Shown piece by piece: positions 44,846 to 54,020 of a DNA stretch of 64,000 bases (its first letter is position 1; every line of letters begins with the position of its first letter). Made by a program: the position numbers and the translations under genes. Source of the stretch: Tumebacillus lacus (GTDB lineage Bacteria; Bacillota; Bacilli; Tumebacillales; Tumebacillaceae); the NCBI RefSeq assembly GCF_026410385.1, contig NZ_JAPMLT010000014.1:1-64000 (forward strand), read 5' to 3'. Under the pieces are notes generated by a model. It was given only the letters and a program-made list of their open reading frames with translations. It made no database searches and was not told the origin of the DNA.

Positions 44846-46540
44846 TCACCTCGCCTCTTTCGGTTCGTTGACCGGTGGTGGTGCGGGCATCTGGTCCTCG
44901 CCCATCCGTTTGCGGTTGAAGTGAGAGATCGGGCGCGGTCGGAATATCATCTTCCAAAGAGGCAGGCGGGCGAACAGATCCTGCTGGGAGGTCTTTTCAA
45001 AAGGAGCCACCCCCGACAGATACGGCACGCCGAACGACCGCAGGCGGCACAGATGGGTGACCAGCCAGATCGTGCCGATCACAAGGCCAAAGAGGCCGAA
45101 CGTGCCGGCGAGCAGCATCATCGGAAAGCGCAGCATCCGAATCGAGATCGCCGCACTGTAGCGGGGGATCGTGAAGGACGCGATCCCGGTCAGCGAGACG
45201 ATGATCACCACCGGAGCGGAGACGATGCCCGCCTGCACCGCCGCTTGACCGATGACCAACGCACCGAGGATGGAGACCGCCTGCCCGATGTATTTGGGCA
45301 GGCGGACGCCGGCTTCGCGCAACGCTTCGAAGGAGATCTCCATGAGCATCGCTTCGATCAATGCCGGAAACGGGATGCTCTCACGTGCGGCTGCGACGGA
45401 GAGCAACAGGTTGGTGGGCAGCATGTCTTGGTGATAGGTGGTGACGGCGATGTAGAGGGCCGGCATGTACAGCGCGATCAAGAGAAACGTGTACCGCAAC
45501 CAGCGGATCAGGTTGACGATCACATAGCGCTCGTAATAGTCTTCGCTGGCCTGCAGGAACTGCCAAAACGTGACCGGACCGCAGAGGACGAACGGTGTCC
45601 CGTCCACAAAGATCGCAAACCGGCCTTCGAGCAGTTGCGCCGCCACCGTGTCCGGCCGCTCCGTGTTTTGCAATTGTGGGAACGGCGAGATCGGCTCGTC
45701 CTCGATCAACTCCTCGATATACGCGCTCTCCAAGATCCCGTCGATCTCGATGGAGCGCAAACGGACCAGCACTTCCTCGATCACCTGCGGGTCGGCGGTC
45801 TCTTCGAGATACATCACCACCACGCTGGTGCGGGTCTTGGTGCCGAGCGTCAAGGGAACGGTGCGAAGCAGATGGCTTTTCAGTTTGAACCGCACGAGGG
45901 CGGTGTTGACGCGCAGGTTCTCGGTAAATCCTTCGCGCGGTCCGCGAATCGACGCTTCGGTCGGCGGTTCCTGCACCGAGCGCCTCGTGCCGCCGCTCAC
46001 GCTGAGCAGCAGGGCTTCGTCTTGACCGTCGATCACGAGCAGGGCGTTGCCGTGCAGGATCGTGTCCACCGCTTCGTACAGGTTGGTTGTCTTGGTGACC
46101 TGTGCCGCCGTCAGACTCTGTTCGGCGACCATCTGGGTCAGATCGTCATAGCGGCGCTCCGACAAGGTGTTGCGGAGCAACGGCTGGATCGCGTGGAGCT
46201 CCAGCTCTTGGGTGTTGATCAGCCCGTCGAGATAGACGAGCAGGAGACGGGTGCCGCGACCGTCGGTCAGCTCGCGGAAAACCACATCGGATGTCAGGGT
46301 GAACAGGTCTTCCAGCCGCTCGCGATTTTCATCCAAGGAAGAGTGAAGCCTTTCATTTGGCATTCGACCTGTCTGCGCCCCTGATTTGGTTACATGACGT
46401 TGATCCGACCTGTTGTGTGAAGGAGGGTTCGCGTCATCGCTCGTGTCGTCCGCGTCTTCCAAGGCGGGCTGCTCCTGCGGAGTCAGGTCCTTCGTGTTTT
46501 TTTTCCGTTTGTTGCGCAGAACGCGAAGCCTTTTCCCCAT
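44846..46540 (-). CDS. Spore germination protein, GerAA/GerKA family
   Basis: A 564-residue A subunit. A basic, polar N terminus of about 80 residues precedes the soluble domain (ENRERLEDLFTLTSDVVFRE; LLVYLDGLINTQEL) and the C-terminal four- to five-helix membrane domain, including the PFPALIEAMLMEISFEALREAG and GQAVSILGALVIGQAAV segments typical of the family. ATG 46540 has ggaggt 9 nt upstream. First gene of the operon; C subunit starts 5 nt after its stop. Confidence 0.93.
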   Translation of the reverse strand: MGKRLRVLRNKRKKNTKDLTPQEQPALEDADDTSDDANPPSHNRSDQRHVTKSGAQTGRMPNERLHSSLDENRERLEDLFTLTSDVVFRELTDGRGTRLLLVYLDGLINTQELELHAIQPLLRNTLSERRYDDLTQMVAEQSLTAAQVTKTTNLYEAVDTILHGNALLVIDGQDEALLLSVSGGTRRSVQEPPTEASIRGPREGFTENLRVNTALVRFKLKSHLLRTVPLTLGTKTRTSVVVMYLEETADPQVIEEVLVRLRSIEIDGILESAYIEELIEDEPISPFPQLQNTERPDTVAAQLLEGRFAIFVDGTPFVLCGPVTFWQFLQASEDYYERYVIVNLIRWLRYTFLLIALYMPALYIAVTTYHQDMLPTNLLLSVAAARESIPFPALIEAMLMEISFEALREAGVRLPKYIGQAVSILGALVIGQAAVQAGIVSAPVVIIVSLTGIASFTIPRYSAAISIRMLRFPMMLLAGTFGLFGLVIGTIWLVTHLCRLRSFGVPYLSGVAPFEKTSQQDLFARLPLWKMIFRPRPISHFNRKRMGEDQMPAPPPVNEPKEAR

Positions 46541-46591
46541 TCCTCCCCCACCTCCATTCCGGTTATTGGGATTTTGCCCCCGTACTGGTGG

Positions 46592-46621
46592 AACTATGCA
46601 AACTGTAATTAGAATGAATAC
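46592..46621 (-). promoter_or_regulatory. Possible sigma-G promoter of the ger operon
   Basis: On the minus strand GTATT (46621 to 46617), an exact 18-nt spacer and CATAGTT (46598 to 46592) approximate the sigma-G pattern GHATR-N18-CATxHTA, with mismatches at the last -35 base and two -10 bases. It lies about 50 nt before the A gene. gerA-type operons are normally made in the forespore under sigma-G. Confidence 0.45.
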
Positions 46622-46720
46622 AAAAAAGTAAACAGAAAGAGAAAGAAAGGGGAAAACCATTTTCCAAAAAGGTAATTAAATGGAATTTTTAATTTGAACT
46701 ATCTTTTTCATGGAGCTCAA

Positions 46721-46729
46721 TGCTATAAT
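46721..46729 (+). promoter_or_regulatory. Extended -10 promoter of the SLH gene
   Basis: TGCTATAAT (46721-46729) is a perfect extended -10 box, with only a weak -35 region upstream (about 46701). It would start RNA near 46736, 31 nt before the SLH gene. Confidence 0.6.
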
Positions 46730-46766
46730 GCTATCAAACTACTACTAGTTTAGATGGGGGAGACCA

Positions 46767-47441
46767 ATGAAAAAGATCAATAAGCTCAATAAAGTATTGA
46801 CTCAATCCGTTGCGTTGACGGCAGCGATCTCCGTGTCAGCCACGAACGTGGCATCGGCAGAAACCATCTATCGTGACCTGAATCAAGTGAGTGACTGGGC
46901 AGCAGAAGCTGTGACCATCATGCAAAAGGAAGGCATCATGATCGGCGACACCGCCGGGAACTTCCGTCCGCTGGACAAGATCACTCGTCAAGAGGTCGCC
47001 ATCGTTCTGACCCGCACCTTGAAACTCCAAGTGGAAGATGTGACCACCTCCAGCTTTGCTGACGTGAACGACAACGACTCTGCGTTGAAATATATCGAGG
47101 CGGTCAAAAAAGCCGGACTGATGCTCGGCGACGGGAATGACAACTTCCGTCCGAAAGATTTCATGACCCGTGAAGAAATGGCTGCGACCTTCGTTCGCAT
47201 TCACAACGTCGATCCGACCGGCAAAGGTCAATCGCTGAACGTCCAAGACAAGGAAGCGATCAGCGACTGGGCGAAAGACTATGTCGCCGCTACTTTGGAA
47301 CTGGGTCTGATGAAAGGCGACGGCGCGAACTTCAACCCGAAAAGAGAAGCGACCCGCCAAGAGACTGCAATGGTTGCAAACAACAACATCCAGATCATCA
47401 AAAAGAAGGCGGCGGGCAGCGATCCGGTCATTGCCTTGTAA
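46767..47441 (+). CDS. Secreted protein of three SLH domains
   Basis: A 224-residue exported protein. The signal peptide (KVLTQSVALTAAISVSATNVASA) is followed by three S-layer homology repeats covering nearly all of the mature protein; GNFRPLDKITRQEVA, DNFRPKDFMTREEMA and ANFNPKREATRQETA mark them. SLH trimers bind pyruvylated secondary cell-wall polymer. There is no further domain, so it is either a minimal wall-binding protein or carries a very short function in its tail (AGSDPVIAL). It has its own promoter and terminator and stands just upstream of the glycosyltransferase cluster. Confidence 0.88.
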   Translation: MKKINKLNKVLTQSVALTAAISVSATNVASAETIYRDLNQVSDWAAEAVTIMQKEGIMIGDTAGNFRPLDKITRQEVAIVLTRTLKLQVEDVTTSSFADVNDNDSALKYIEAVKKAGLMLGDGNDNFRPKDFMTREEMAATFVRIHNVDPTGKGQSLNVQDKEAISDWAKDYVAATLELGLMKGDGANFNPKREATRQETAMVANNNIQIIKKKAAGSDPVIAL

Positions 47442-47479
47442 GTCTTCTTCCAATAATTGACCCGCAACTGGGAAAACAT

Positions 47480-47534
47480 AGCATATCATGAACCGTTCCG
47501 AATCTATCGGCAAACGGTTCGTGATATGCTTTTT
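47480..47534 (+). terminator. Intrinsic terminator after the SLH gene
   Basis: An 18-bp stem, 47480-47497 with 47513-47530, is complete apart from one G-U pair, and is followed by TTTT. It lies only 6 nt before the Shine-Dalgarno region of the next gene, so it could also act on readthrough into the glycosyltransferase cluster. Confidence 0.85.
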
Positions 47535-47553
47535 GGATTAGGAGGTCCTCTGT

Positions 47554-50415
47554 ATGACCCTGCCTTCCCTGACGGCGTGCATTTTAACGTACAATTCGGA
47601 GTCGGGCATCCGGGAAACTTTAGAAAGCGTTCTTCCTTACGTGGATCAACTGGTAGTGGTCGATTCAGGTTCTACCGATCAAACGGTGCCCATCGTCCGC
47701 GCTTTTGGCGTGCAGGTGACGCCTTTTGAGTGGGCGGATGATTTTTCGAAAGCCCGCAATGTCGCCATCGAGAAGGCGACCGGCGATTGGATTCTCTTCC
47801 TGGACTCCGATGAGACGTTTCACTGGACGCATCCTGACCTTTCGCTCAAGGAGTTTCTGGCAGTGAATGATTCCTTTACGGGTGTCTACGCCCTGCCCTG
47901 CCGCAATATCGAGCAGGCAACGGGTGAATTGCAGACATGGAGCCATGCGGAGCGGCTTTTTCCAAGAGGTCGCTACACGTATCAGGGTGCGATTCACGAA
48001 GCATTGCAGGGATCGGGCAAAGTCATACGCCTGCTTCCAGACTGTTTCCTTGAACATGTCGGATATTCAGCCGACCGCATCGAAGCCAAGTCGCAACGAA
48101 ATCTCAAACTCTTGCAGCAAGAGTTGGCACAGGACAAAGACAACGGCAGGCTGCACCGCTACCTTGCCAATGAATTTTTTAACGCGGGCCAATACCGTGA
48201 CAGCATCCGGCATTGCCAACGGGCACTGGCGCTTTTGCCGAAGCATGAGACCTATACCCGGGCGCAGACTTATTTCTATTGGATGACCTCTTGGCTCTTG
48301 TTGGGCGAAACGGATCGGTCGATGCACATCGCCAAGCGAGCGATGGAGGAGATCCCATCCTACACAGATCCGTACGCGTTGGCCTTTGAAGTGGCGTCCC
48401 GGCAACAAGAGTGGCAAACCGCGCGTGACATGTTTGCACGATGGAACGAATTGAAGAGCGAGCAACGCTTGTTGCCGCAGCACCTTACATCTCTTAATCA
48501 CCCGTTGGAAGGAAGGTCTGATCAGATGGGACTGACCGTTGCGTTGCTTGGACTCGATCACGACAACGACCTGGCCGAGGTCAAACGGCAACTGGACGCG
48601 ATTCCCCTGCACAAACAGGTGGTGATCGTAGGAGAGTCTTTTTCAGAGGAAATGCGAAAGGCGGCTGCCGGGTATCGGTACGAACTGCACGAGGTCGCAA
48701 CGAATCGTTCGATCCTTGAGAGACAACTCACGGCGATGCGGGCAGCACGTGAAGAGTGGGTGCTGTTCTTGGAAGGCCGTGAGCGGGTCGCCGATGCGGG
48801 TGATTTGGCGGAGTTGGTCGTCTCATCAGCGGAGGCGGCGTATGCGGCCGAGGTGCGCTATCAAACGGACAGGCTGCGTGTGTCCGTTGTGGAATGGAGG
48901 CTGTTGAAAAAAGGCACAGACCTGTCGCGGTTCCGACCGCTCGATGCAGCGGCTCCCCGATTGGTTCTGCATCAAGAGTTTTTGCAAGTCGAGGTGCCGG
49001 CACGGGCACCGGGGACGAGTCGGATGTCGGTCGCGGACGGCGCACAAGCTTCTCTCCCGGCTGCGGAAAAACGGATGCGCGATGCGTGGCAGGCGTTTTC
49101 TTTGCAGGAGTACGAGAAAGCGCTGTCAATTCTGGCGGACATCCAGCACCATCGACACGCCCCCTTTTTCATGATCCTGGCCGGGATCAATCTGGGACGG
49201 ACTCATGAGGCGTTGCAACTCCTGCAAAATGTGATCAATGACGAAGAGGAGAACACAGCGAGTCATGAGTACGCCTATCTGTACGCCAGATTGATGACGG
49301 CGATCGACGATCCGGAGGTGAAGCAAGAAGCGATCGAACTGCTGATCGATGCTTTCTCTTCCGCAGACGGCGCGCAGGGGGTGTTTCTCGATCTGGCACC
49401 GGAGGATCATCTGCTGGCAGCCGGAGACTTGTACGGACAACTGGGTCGCTGGGAGCAAGCGAAAGACCTGTTTGCGGACGCTGTGGCGAGTTCCGGCTAC
49501 GAAAACGAGCGGGCGGCCTACCGGTACGCGGATGCGCTCCGCCAACTGACAGAAGCGGAGAGTCGGCAGTCCGACCTGCCGCGCCTGCTGATGGCCGACC
49601 TTCCCAGTCAGGACCCGAAAGCAAAGCGTCTGCTCTATCTGCTCTACCGCTATCTCGGATTTGATGAGTGGGCGATCCTGTTCTATCCCTTCCACGAGAG
49701 TTCGCGCTATGAGCGTCCGCAGGGGGATGTGTCGGTCATACTGCCTGTCTACAACCAGAGCGACTACCTGCGCGCCTCCATCAAGAGCGTGCTCCGCCAG
49801 TCGCATACCCGCTTTGAATTGATCATCGTCGATGACGGATCGACAGAGGACATCAGCTCCGTTGTCGAGGAGTTTTGGTATGACCGACGGATCGTCTTTC
49901 ATCGATTGGAGCGAAACCAAGGCTTGCCGGCAGCGTTAAACGCAGGACTGGCACTGGCGACCGGCACGTTTTTAACGTGGCACTCGGCAGACAACCTGAT
50001 GGGGGAACGGATGTTGGAGCGGCTGGTCTCTGCGTTGGTGGCGGACGAGTCGAAGGCGGCCGCGTACGCGGATTACATACAGATTGACCAGGAAGGATTG
50101 CTGATCGAAAAAATACGGAATCGCCCGTACGAGATGAACGGTTTGGCCAATCCGGGACCGGCACTGGTCTGGAGGGCGACTGCCGGGCGGCGGGCAGGCG
50201 GTTTTGACACCTCGATGTTTGGGATCGAGGATCGGGACTTTGTGTTCCGGTTGCGGACGAAGGGACCGTTCGTCCATGTACCGGAACCGTTGTATTCCTA
50301 TCGCATTCATAAAGAGTCTTTGTCGGCTGAGATCGACGATCAGGAGCGGTTTGGCGGCTGGGATGCGCTGCACGCACGGTTGAAACGGAAATGGTTCTAC
50401 TGGCATTTCATCTAG
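47554..50415 (+). CDS. GT2-TPR-GT2 bifunctional glycosyltransferase
   Basis: A 953-residue protein joining two GT-A domains through helical repeats. GT2 domain 1 (about 5-110) has ACILTYNSESGIRETLESVL, VVDSGSTDQT and the metal site LFLDSDETF. Helical TPR-like repeats fill about 195-320 and 500-700 (EYEKALSILADIQHHR; GRWEQAKDLFADAVASSG). GT2 domain 2 (about 727-930) has VSVILPVYNQSDYLRASIKS, IIVDDGSTED and WHSADN, where SAD stands at the usual DxD. Such enzymes extend surface glycans or glycosylate proteins in the cytoplasm. No membrane helices. aggaggt lies 8 nt before ATG 47554. First of five same-strand genes with short gaps or overlaps. Confidence 0.88.
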   Translation: MTLPSLTACILTYNSESGIRETLESVLPYVDQLVVVDSGSTDQTVPIVRAFGVQVTPFEWADDFSKARNVAIEKATGDWILFLDSDETFHWTHPDLSLKEFLAVNDSFTGVYALPCRNIEQATGELQTWSHAERLFPRGRYTYQGAIHEALQGSGKVIRLLPDCFLEHVGYSADRIEAKSQRNLKLLQQELAQDKDNGRLHRYLANEFFNAGQYRDSIRHCQRALALLPKHETYTRAQTYFYWMTSWLLLGETDRSMHIAKRAMEEIPSYTDPYALAFEVASRQQEWQTARDMFARWNELKSEQRLLPQHLTSLNHPLEGRSDQMGLTVALLGLDHDNDLAEVKRQLDAIPLHKQVVIVGESFSEEMRKAAAGYRYELHEVATNRSILERQLTAMRAAREEWVLFLEGRERVADAGDLAELVVSSAEAAYAAEVRYQTDRLRVSVVEWRLLKKGTDLSRFRPLDAAAPRLVLHQEFLQVEVPARAPGTSRMSVADGAQASLPAAEKRMRDAWQAFSLQEYEKALSILADIQHHRHAPFFMILAGINLGRTHEALQLLQNVINDEEENTASHEYAYLYARLMTAIDDPEVKQEAIELLIDAFSSADGAQGVFLDLAPEDHLLAAGDLYGQLGRWEQAKDLFADAVASSGYENERAAYRYADALRQLTEAESRQSDLPRLLMADLPSQDPKAKRLLYLLYRYLGFDEWAILFYPFHESSRYERPQGDVSVILPVYNQSDYLRASIKSVLRQSHTRFELIIVDDGSTEDISSVVEEFWYDRRIVFHRLERNQGLPAALNAGLALATGTFLTWHSADNLMGERMLERLVSALVADESKAAAYADYIQIDQEGLLIEKIRNRPYEMNGLANPGPALVWRATAGRRAGGFDTSMFGIEDRDFVFRLRTKGPFVHVPEPLYSYRIHKESLSAEIDDQERFGGWDALHARLKRKWFYWHFI

Positions 50416-50431
50416 GAGCCGGAGGTCAGAT

Positions 50432-51244
50432 ATGAGCGAGAACTCCCCACAGATTCGATTCCTTCAGGATCTCTTGCAGGCCAAGGAGCACGAGGTGCAG
50501 GCCTTTCAACAGGTGATCGCCAAACGGGTGCGGACGATGAAGGAGATCAAAGATCAGCAAGACGATGTGCAGCGGTTGACCGAAGTGGTGGAAGCGGAGA
50601 TTCAGGCGAAGCGAAACGATGTGTCGCTGCTGGAAGCCCGTCTTCTCGAAACAGACCGTCTGCTGGAGGACCGTCAGTCCTGGACGCTGTATCAACGTGA
50701 GTATCAGGCGCGGCACCAGTACTACAGAGAATTTGCAGAAAAGGTCGGGGCGGAGGACGCTGGCGAACTGCGCACGCTGTTGCAACGAAAGGATCGTCCG
50801 CTGCTCATCTCCCCGGAGACGCTCCCGGCCTGCCGGGAGCGGGTGCAGGAACTGCTCCGGATCGGGGCTGCTCAAGGCTATCTCTGCATCGATTGTGTCT
50901 CCCGGGGGCCGGAGGAGCAGTTTCGGATCGAAGAGATCGCCCCGCATGTACACCGGATCAACGAAGAGGCGAGGCTCCTCCCCCTGTTGAGGAAGCGGCC
51001 GGTCACGGTGCTCAGCACGTGGGTGCTGCAAAAAGCATGGTACGATGTCCTGTCCGATGTGACGGTCTGGTATGACCTGTGCGCCGACCCGAGCATCCTG
51101 TTCGGACCGGACCCGGAGATGAGTCTGGAGCATAGGGAGCGCCTGCGTACCGCAAAGATCGTCTCGTACGCGGGCCTTGAGCACAGGGCACTCACTTACT
51201 TCCGCAAAGAAGACTCGCAGCAGTTGCCCGCAGGAGGTGTGTGA
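50432..51244 (+). CDS. Coiled-coil protein with truncated GT4-like domain
   Basis: A 270-residue protein. Residues about 5-95 form a coiled coil. Residues about 120-270 align by eye with the N-terminal half of GT module 1 of the next protein: YLCIDC matches YLCFFC, LSTWVLQKAWYDVLSDVTVWYDL matches LNTWLMQNAWIDCLPQKTVWYDI in spacing and wording, and AKIVSYAGLEHRALTYF matches AKLVTYSARSLQEFTAF. It ends where the nucleotide-sugar-binding half would begin, so it is unlikely to be an active transferase and may act as a partner or scaffold. Its stop overlaps the GTG of the next frame (51241). Confidence 0.7.
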   Translation: MSENSPQIRFLQDLLQAKEHEVQAFQQVIAKRVRTMKEIKDQQDDVQRLTEVVEAEIQAKRNDVSLLEARLLETDRLLEDRQSWTLYQREYQARHQYYREFAEKVGAEDAGELRTLLQRKDRPLLISPETLPACRERVQELLRIGAAQGYLCIDCVSRGPEEQFRIEEIAPHVHRINEEARLLPLLRKRPVTVLSTWVLQKAWYDVLSDVTVWYDLCADPSILFGPDPEMSLEHRERLRTAKIVSYAGLEHRALTYFRKEDSQQLPAGGV

Positions 51245-51249
51245 CCGAT

Positions 51250-54009
51250 ATGGAGACGAAACAAATACGCGAGATCAAACGCTCTCTGGAAGCGCAGATC
51301 CAGGCGAAGGAACGGGAACGGCAAGCCGGACGCGTGCTGCTGGATCGCTATGCGGTCGACATCCGCGAAGCACAGCAAGCCCTGACCGATCTGGAGCAGA
51401 CGTTCGAGCGGATGACAGCCGCGTCGGCTCAACTGGACGCGCAGGTTTTACATCTGCAAGGGGAACAAGAGCGTGCGATGAAACGGTTGCTGGCGGACAA
51501 CGTCTATTTTCAGCACGAATACGAGAAGCGGGCGCGTTATTACCGGAGCTTCTTGACCGGGGATCATCCGGAATCCCGCCGGATCGCGAAATTATTCAAA
51601 GACCGCCGCTACAAAGGCATCGTCGTCTACCCGGCCGCCGTGCATTGGCAACCGATCCAACGGCCGCAGCATTTCCTGATGGAATTGGCGGCAAAAGGCT
51701 ATCTGTGCTTTTTCTGCACGGCGGAGGGCACGGAGCATCTCCTGGAGGAACTGAAGCCCAATCTGTTTTTGCTCAATCGGGAGGAGTACCTGCTGCCCGT
51801 CCTGCAATCGATGCATGTGCTGGTCCTGAACACTTGGCTGATGCAAAACGCTTGGATCGACTGCCTGCCGCAAAAGACGGTCTGGTACGACATCTTGGAT
51901 CGGGTGGACTTTTTCTCCGGGTATGACAAAGGCATGCTGCTCAAACACCACGAGGTGCTTGAGCAAGCGAAACTGGTCACTTACTCCGCCCGGAGCCTTC
52001 AAGAATTTACGGCGTTTCGCTCCGATGCGGTCTTGCTGCCGAACGCCGTTCGTCCGGAGGATTTCACATCAAAGACATCGCCTGCGGGAGTTCCGGACGA
52101 TCTCAAGCCTGTGCTGCAAAAGCGCAAAAAGATCCTCGGCTATTTTGGTGCCATCGAGGAGTGGTTTGACGTCGGTCTGATCCGGCAGTTGGCGGCACAG
52201 GATGTGGAGATCGTCTTGATCGGTCACTGTGGCATCGACAGGGAGCCGTTCGGAGCGAACGTGCACTTCTTAGGAAAGAAACCGTATGAGTCGCTGCCCG
52301 ATTATGCGGCGCACTTTGATGCGCTGTTGATCCCGTTCCTCGTCAATGATCTGACCAACGCTGTCTCGCCTGTCAAATTTTTCGAGTACTGCGCGATCGG
52401 CAAACCGATCCTGAGCACTCCGATCCGGGAAGTGATTCCTTTTGCCGGCCCCGGCGTGCATCTCGTCGAAGCGGGGAAGCGGCTCGACCTGAAAGCGATC
52501 CTCTCCGCTCCGCCGTCCTCTTTTCAAAATCGGTTGCGCGACATCGCCGTACGCAACACGTGGCGGGAGCGGGTCGAGCAGGCGGAGCAAGAGATGATGA
52601 AAAACATCGACTGTGCGCCCGTCTTTGCCAACAAAACGTTTGAAAACGTCATCGGAGTGTTTACCGCGACGTTTTTCAATTATCAGGGCACAGACTTTTA
52701 CTCCGGCGGTGCGGAACGCTATCTGATCGACCTGCATGAGATCTGTACGGAGCTCGGCTACAAGATGGAGATCTACCAGTACGGCAATTTCCCTTGGTAC
52801 CGAAAGTTTCGCGGGATCGATGTGTATTCGCTCGGGGACGGAGAGCGGCATATGGAGCAGCCGTTCACGGTGCAGTTGATGACCGATTTTAACATGGCCT
52901 ACACGGGGCTTGCGGCGGAAAAATTTGCGTTGAATCTCTACTCGGCTTTCTTTCAGGCGTACCCGGAGGTTGCTCACCCGAGCATCGGGATCTCGCACGG
53001 TGTGGCGTGGGACAACGAACACAGCCAGTATGAAAACGGGGAGCAGTTTTGGCTCTCGAACCTGCGCTTTATCGAAGGGGCCCGCAACGTGGAGAAACTG
53101 ATCTCGGTGGACACCAACACGCCGAACTGGTTGCAGACGGTCGACTACGAAGCGGCGCAGCAGACGGTCACCATTGCCAACTATGTGGAGGGGGAGGAGT
53201 TTTACCCGGTGGAGCGCACGGGGGACAGGCTTCGCATCGTGTATCCGAGGCGGCTGTATGCGGCCAGAGGGCTGTATCTGACGCTCGACATCGTAGACGA
53301 GGTGCTCACGCGCTATGAGCAGGTGGAGTTTCATTTTGTCGGCAAAGGGTTTGCGGACGATGTACGGGCGGTGGAGGACAAGCGGGAGAAGTGGCCGGGG
53401 CGGGTGTTCCGCTATCATCGTGATCCGGACGAGATGCATCAAGTCTACAAGGACGCCGATATCGTCCTGATCCCCACGCTGTACAGCGAAGGCACGTCGC
53501 TGTCGTGTCTGGAGGCGTGTGCCAGTGGCAACGCGGTGATCGCTACCCGCATCGGCGGGCTCACCGACCTGATCATCGACGGATACAACGGTCTCCTGAT
53601 CTCCCCGTCACGCGAGGATCTGCTGACAGCGGTGTGCAAACTGATCGAGGAGGAGGCGCTGCGGGAACGGATCAGCCGCCACGCGGTCGCCGTCTCCAAG
53701 GCGTTTGCGAAGAAAGAGTGGAAAGAAAAATGGAAGCGGGTCATCCGGGAGAAACTGGGGGATCGGCAGGCGTTGCCGCCAGTGGCAGAGAAGAGAACGA
53801 TGGAGATCCTGGTGCGGGGGCCGGAGCAGGTGCGACACGGGCGGGTCGCCGCACAAATCCATGCGGCCTTGCTGCGAGGGGACTCGGTGTTTGTGCGACC
53901 TGAGCAGGAGTTCGACGAGAAACGGAGCTTTTGTCGCTATCAAATCCTGCACCCGCAAGCGGAACTGACTTTCGTTCCGGATGAGATCGTGGATCTGCGA
54001 ATGGAGTGA
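51250..54009 (+). CDS. Coiled-coil protein with two GT4 glycosyltransferase modules
   Basis: A 919-residue cytoplasmic protein. Residues about 3-90 are coiled coil. GT-B module 1 (about 115-430) has the nucleotide-binding half ILGYFGAIEEWFDVGLI and PVKFFEYCAIGKPIL. Module 2 (about 475-870) starts with GGAERYLIDLHEI and has RIVYPRRLYAARGLYL and the EX7E signature in SEGTSLSCLEACASG (Glu near 747). The two modules differ enough to add different sugars. A C-terminal extension of about 50 residues follows. ATG 51250 is 12 nt from aggagg; GTG 51241 (3 nt) is the alternative. Central enzyme of the surface-polymer cluster. Confidence 0.85.
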   Translation: METKQIREIKRSLEAQIQAKERERQAGRVLLDRYAVDIREAQQALTDLEQTFERMTAASAQLDAQVLHLQGEQERAMKRLLADNVYFQHEYEKRARYYRSFLTGDHPESRRIAKLFKDRRYKGIVVYPAAVHWQPIQRPQHFLMELAAKGYLCFFCTAEGTEHLLEELKPNLFLLNREEYLLPVLQSMHVLVLNTWLMQNAWIDCLPQKTVWYDILDRVDFFSGYDKGMLLKHHEVLEQAKLVTYSARSLQEFTAFRSDAVLLPNAVRPEDFTSKTSPAGVPDDLKPVLQKRKKILGYFGAIEEWFDVGLIRQLAAQDVEIVLIGHCGIDREPFGANVHFLGKKPYESLPDYAAHFDALLIPFLVNDLTNAVSPVKFFEYCAIGKPILSTPIREVIPFAGPGVHLVEAGKRLDLKAILSAPPSSFQNRLRDIAVRNTWRERVEQAEQEMMKNIDCAPVFANKTFENVIGVFTATFFNYQGTDFYSGGAERYLIDLHEICTELGYKMEIYQYGNFPWYRKFRGIDVYSLGDGERHMEQPFTVQLMTDFNMAYTGLAAEKFALNLYSAFFQAYPEVAHPSIGISHGVAWDNEHSQYENGEQFWLSNLRFIEGARNVEKLISVDTNTPNWLQTVDYEAAQQTVTIANYVEGEEFYPVERTGDRLRIVYPRRLYAARGLYLTLDIVDEVLTRYEQVEFHFVGKGFADDVRAVEDKREKWPGRVFRYHRDPDEMHQVYKDADIVLIPTLYSEGTSLSCLEACASGNAVIATRIGGLTDLIIDGYNGLLISPSREDLLTAVCKLIEEEALRERISRHAVAVSKAFAKKEWKEKWKRVIREKLGDRQALPPVAEKRTMEILVRGPEQVRHGRVAAQIHAALLRGDSVFVRPEQEFDEKRSFCRYQILHPQAELTFVPDEIVDLRME

Positions 54010-54020
54010 ATGGGAGAGAC

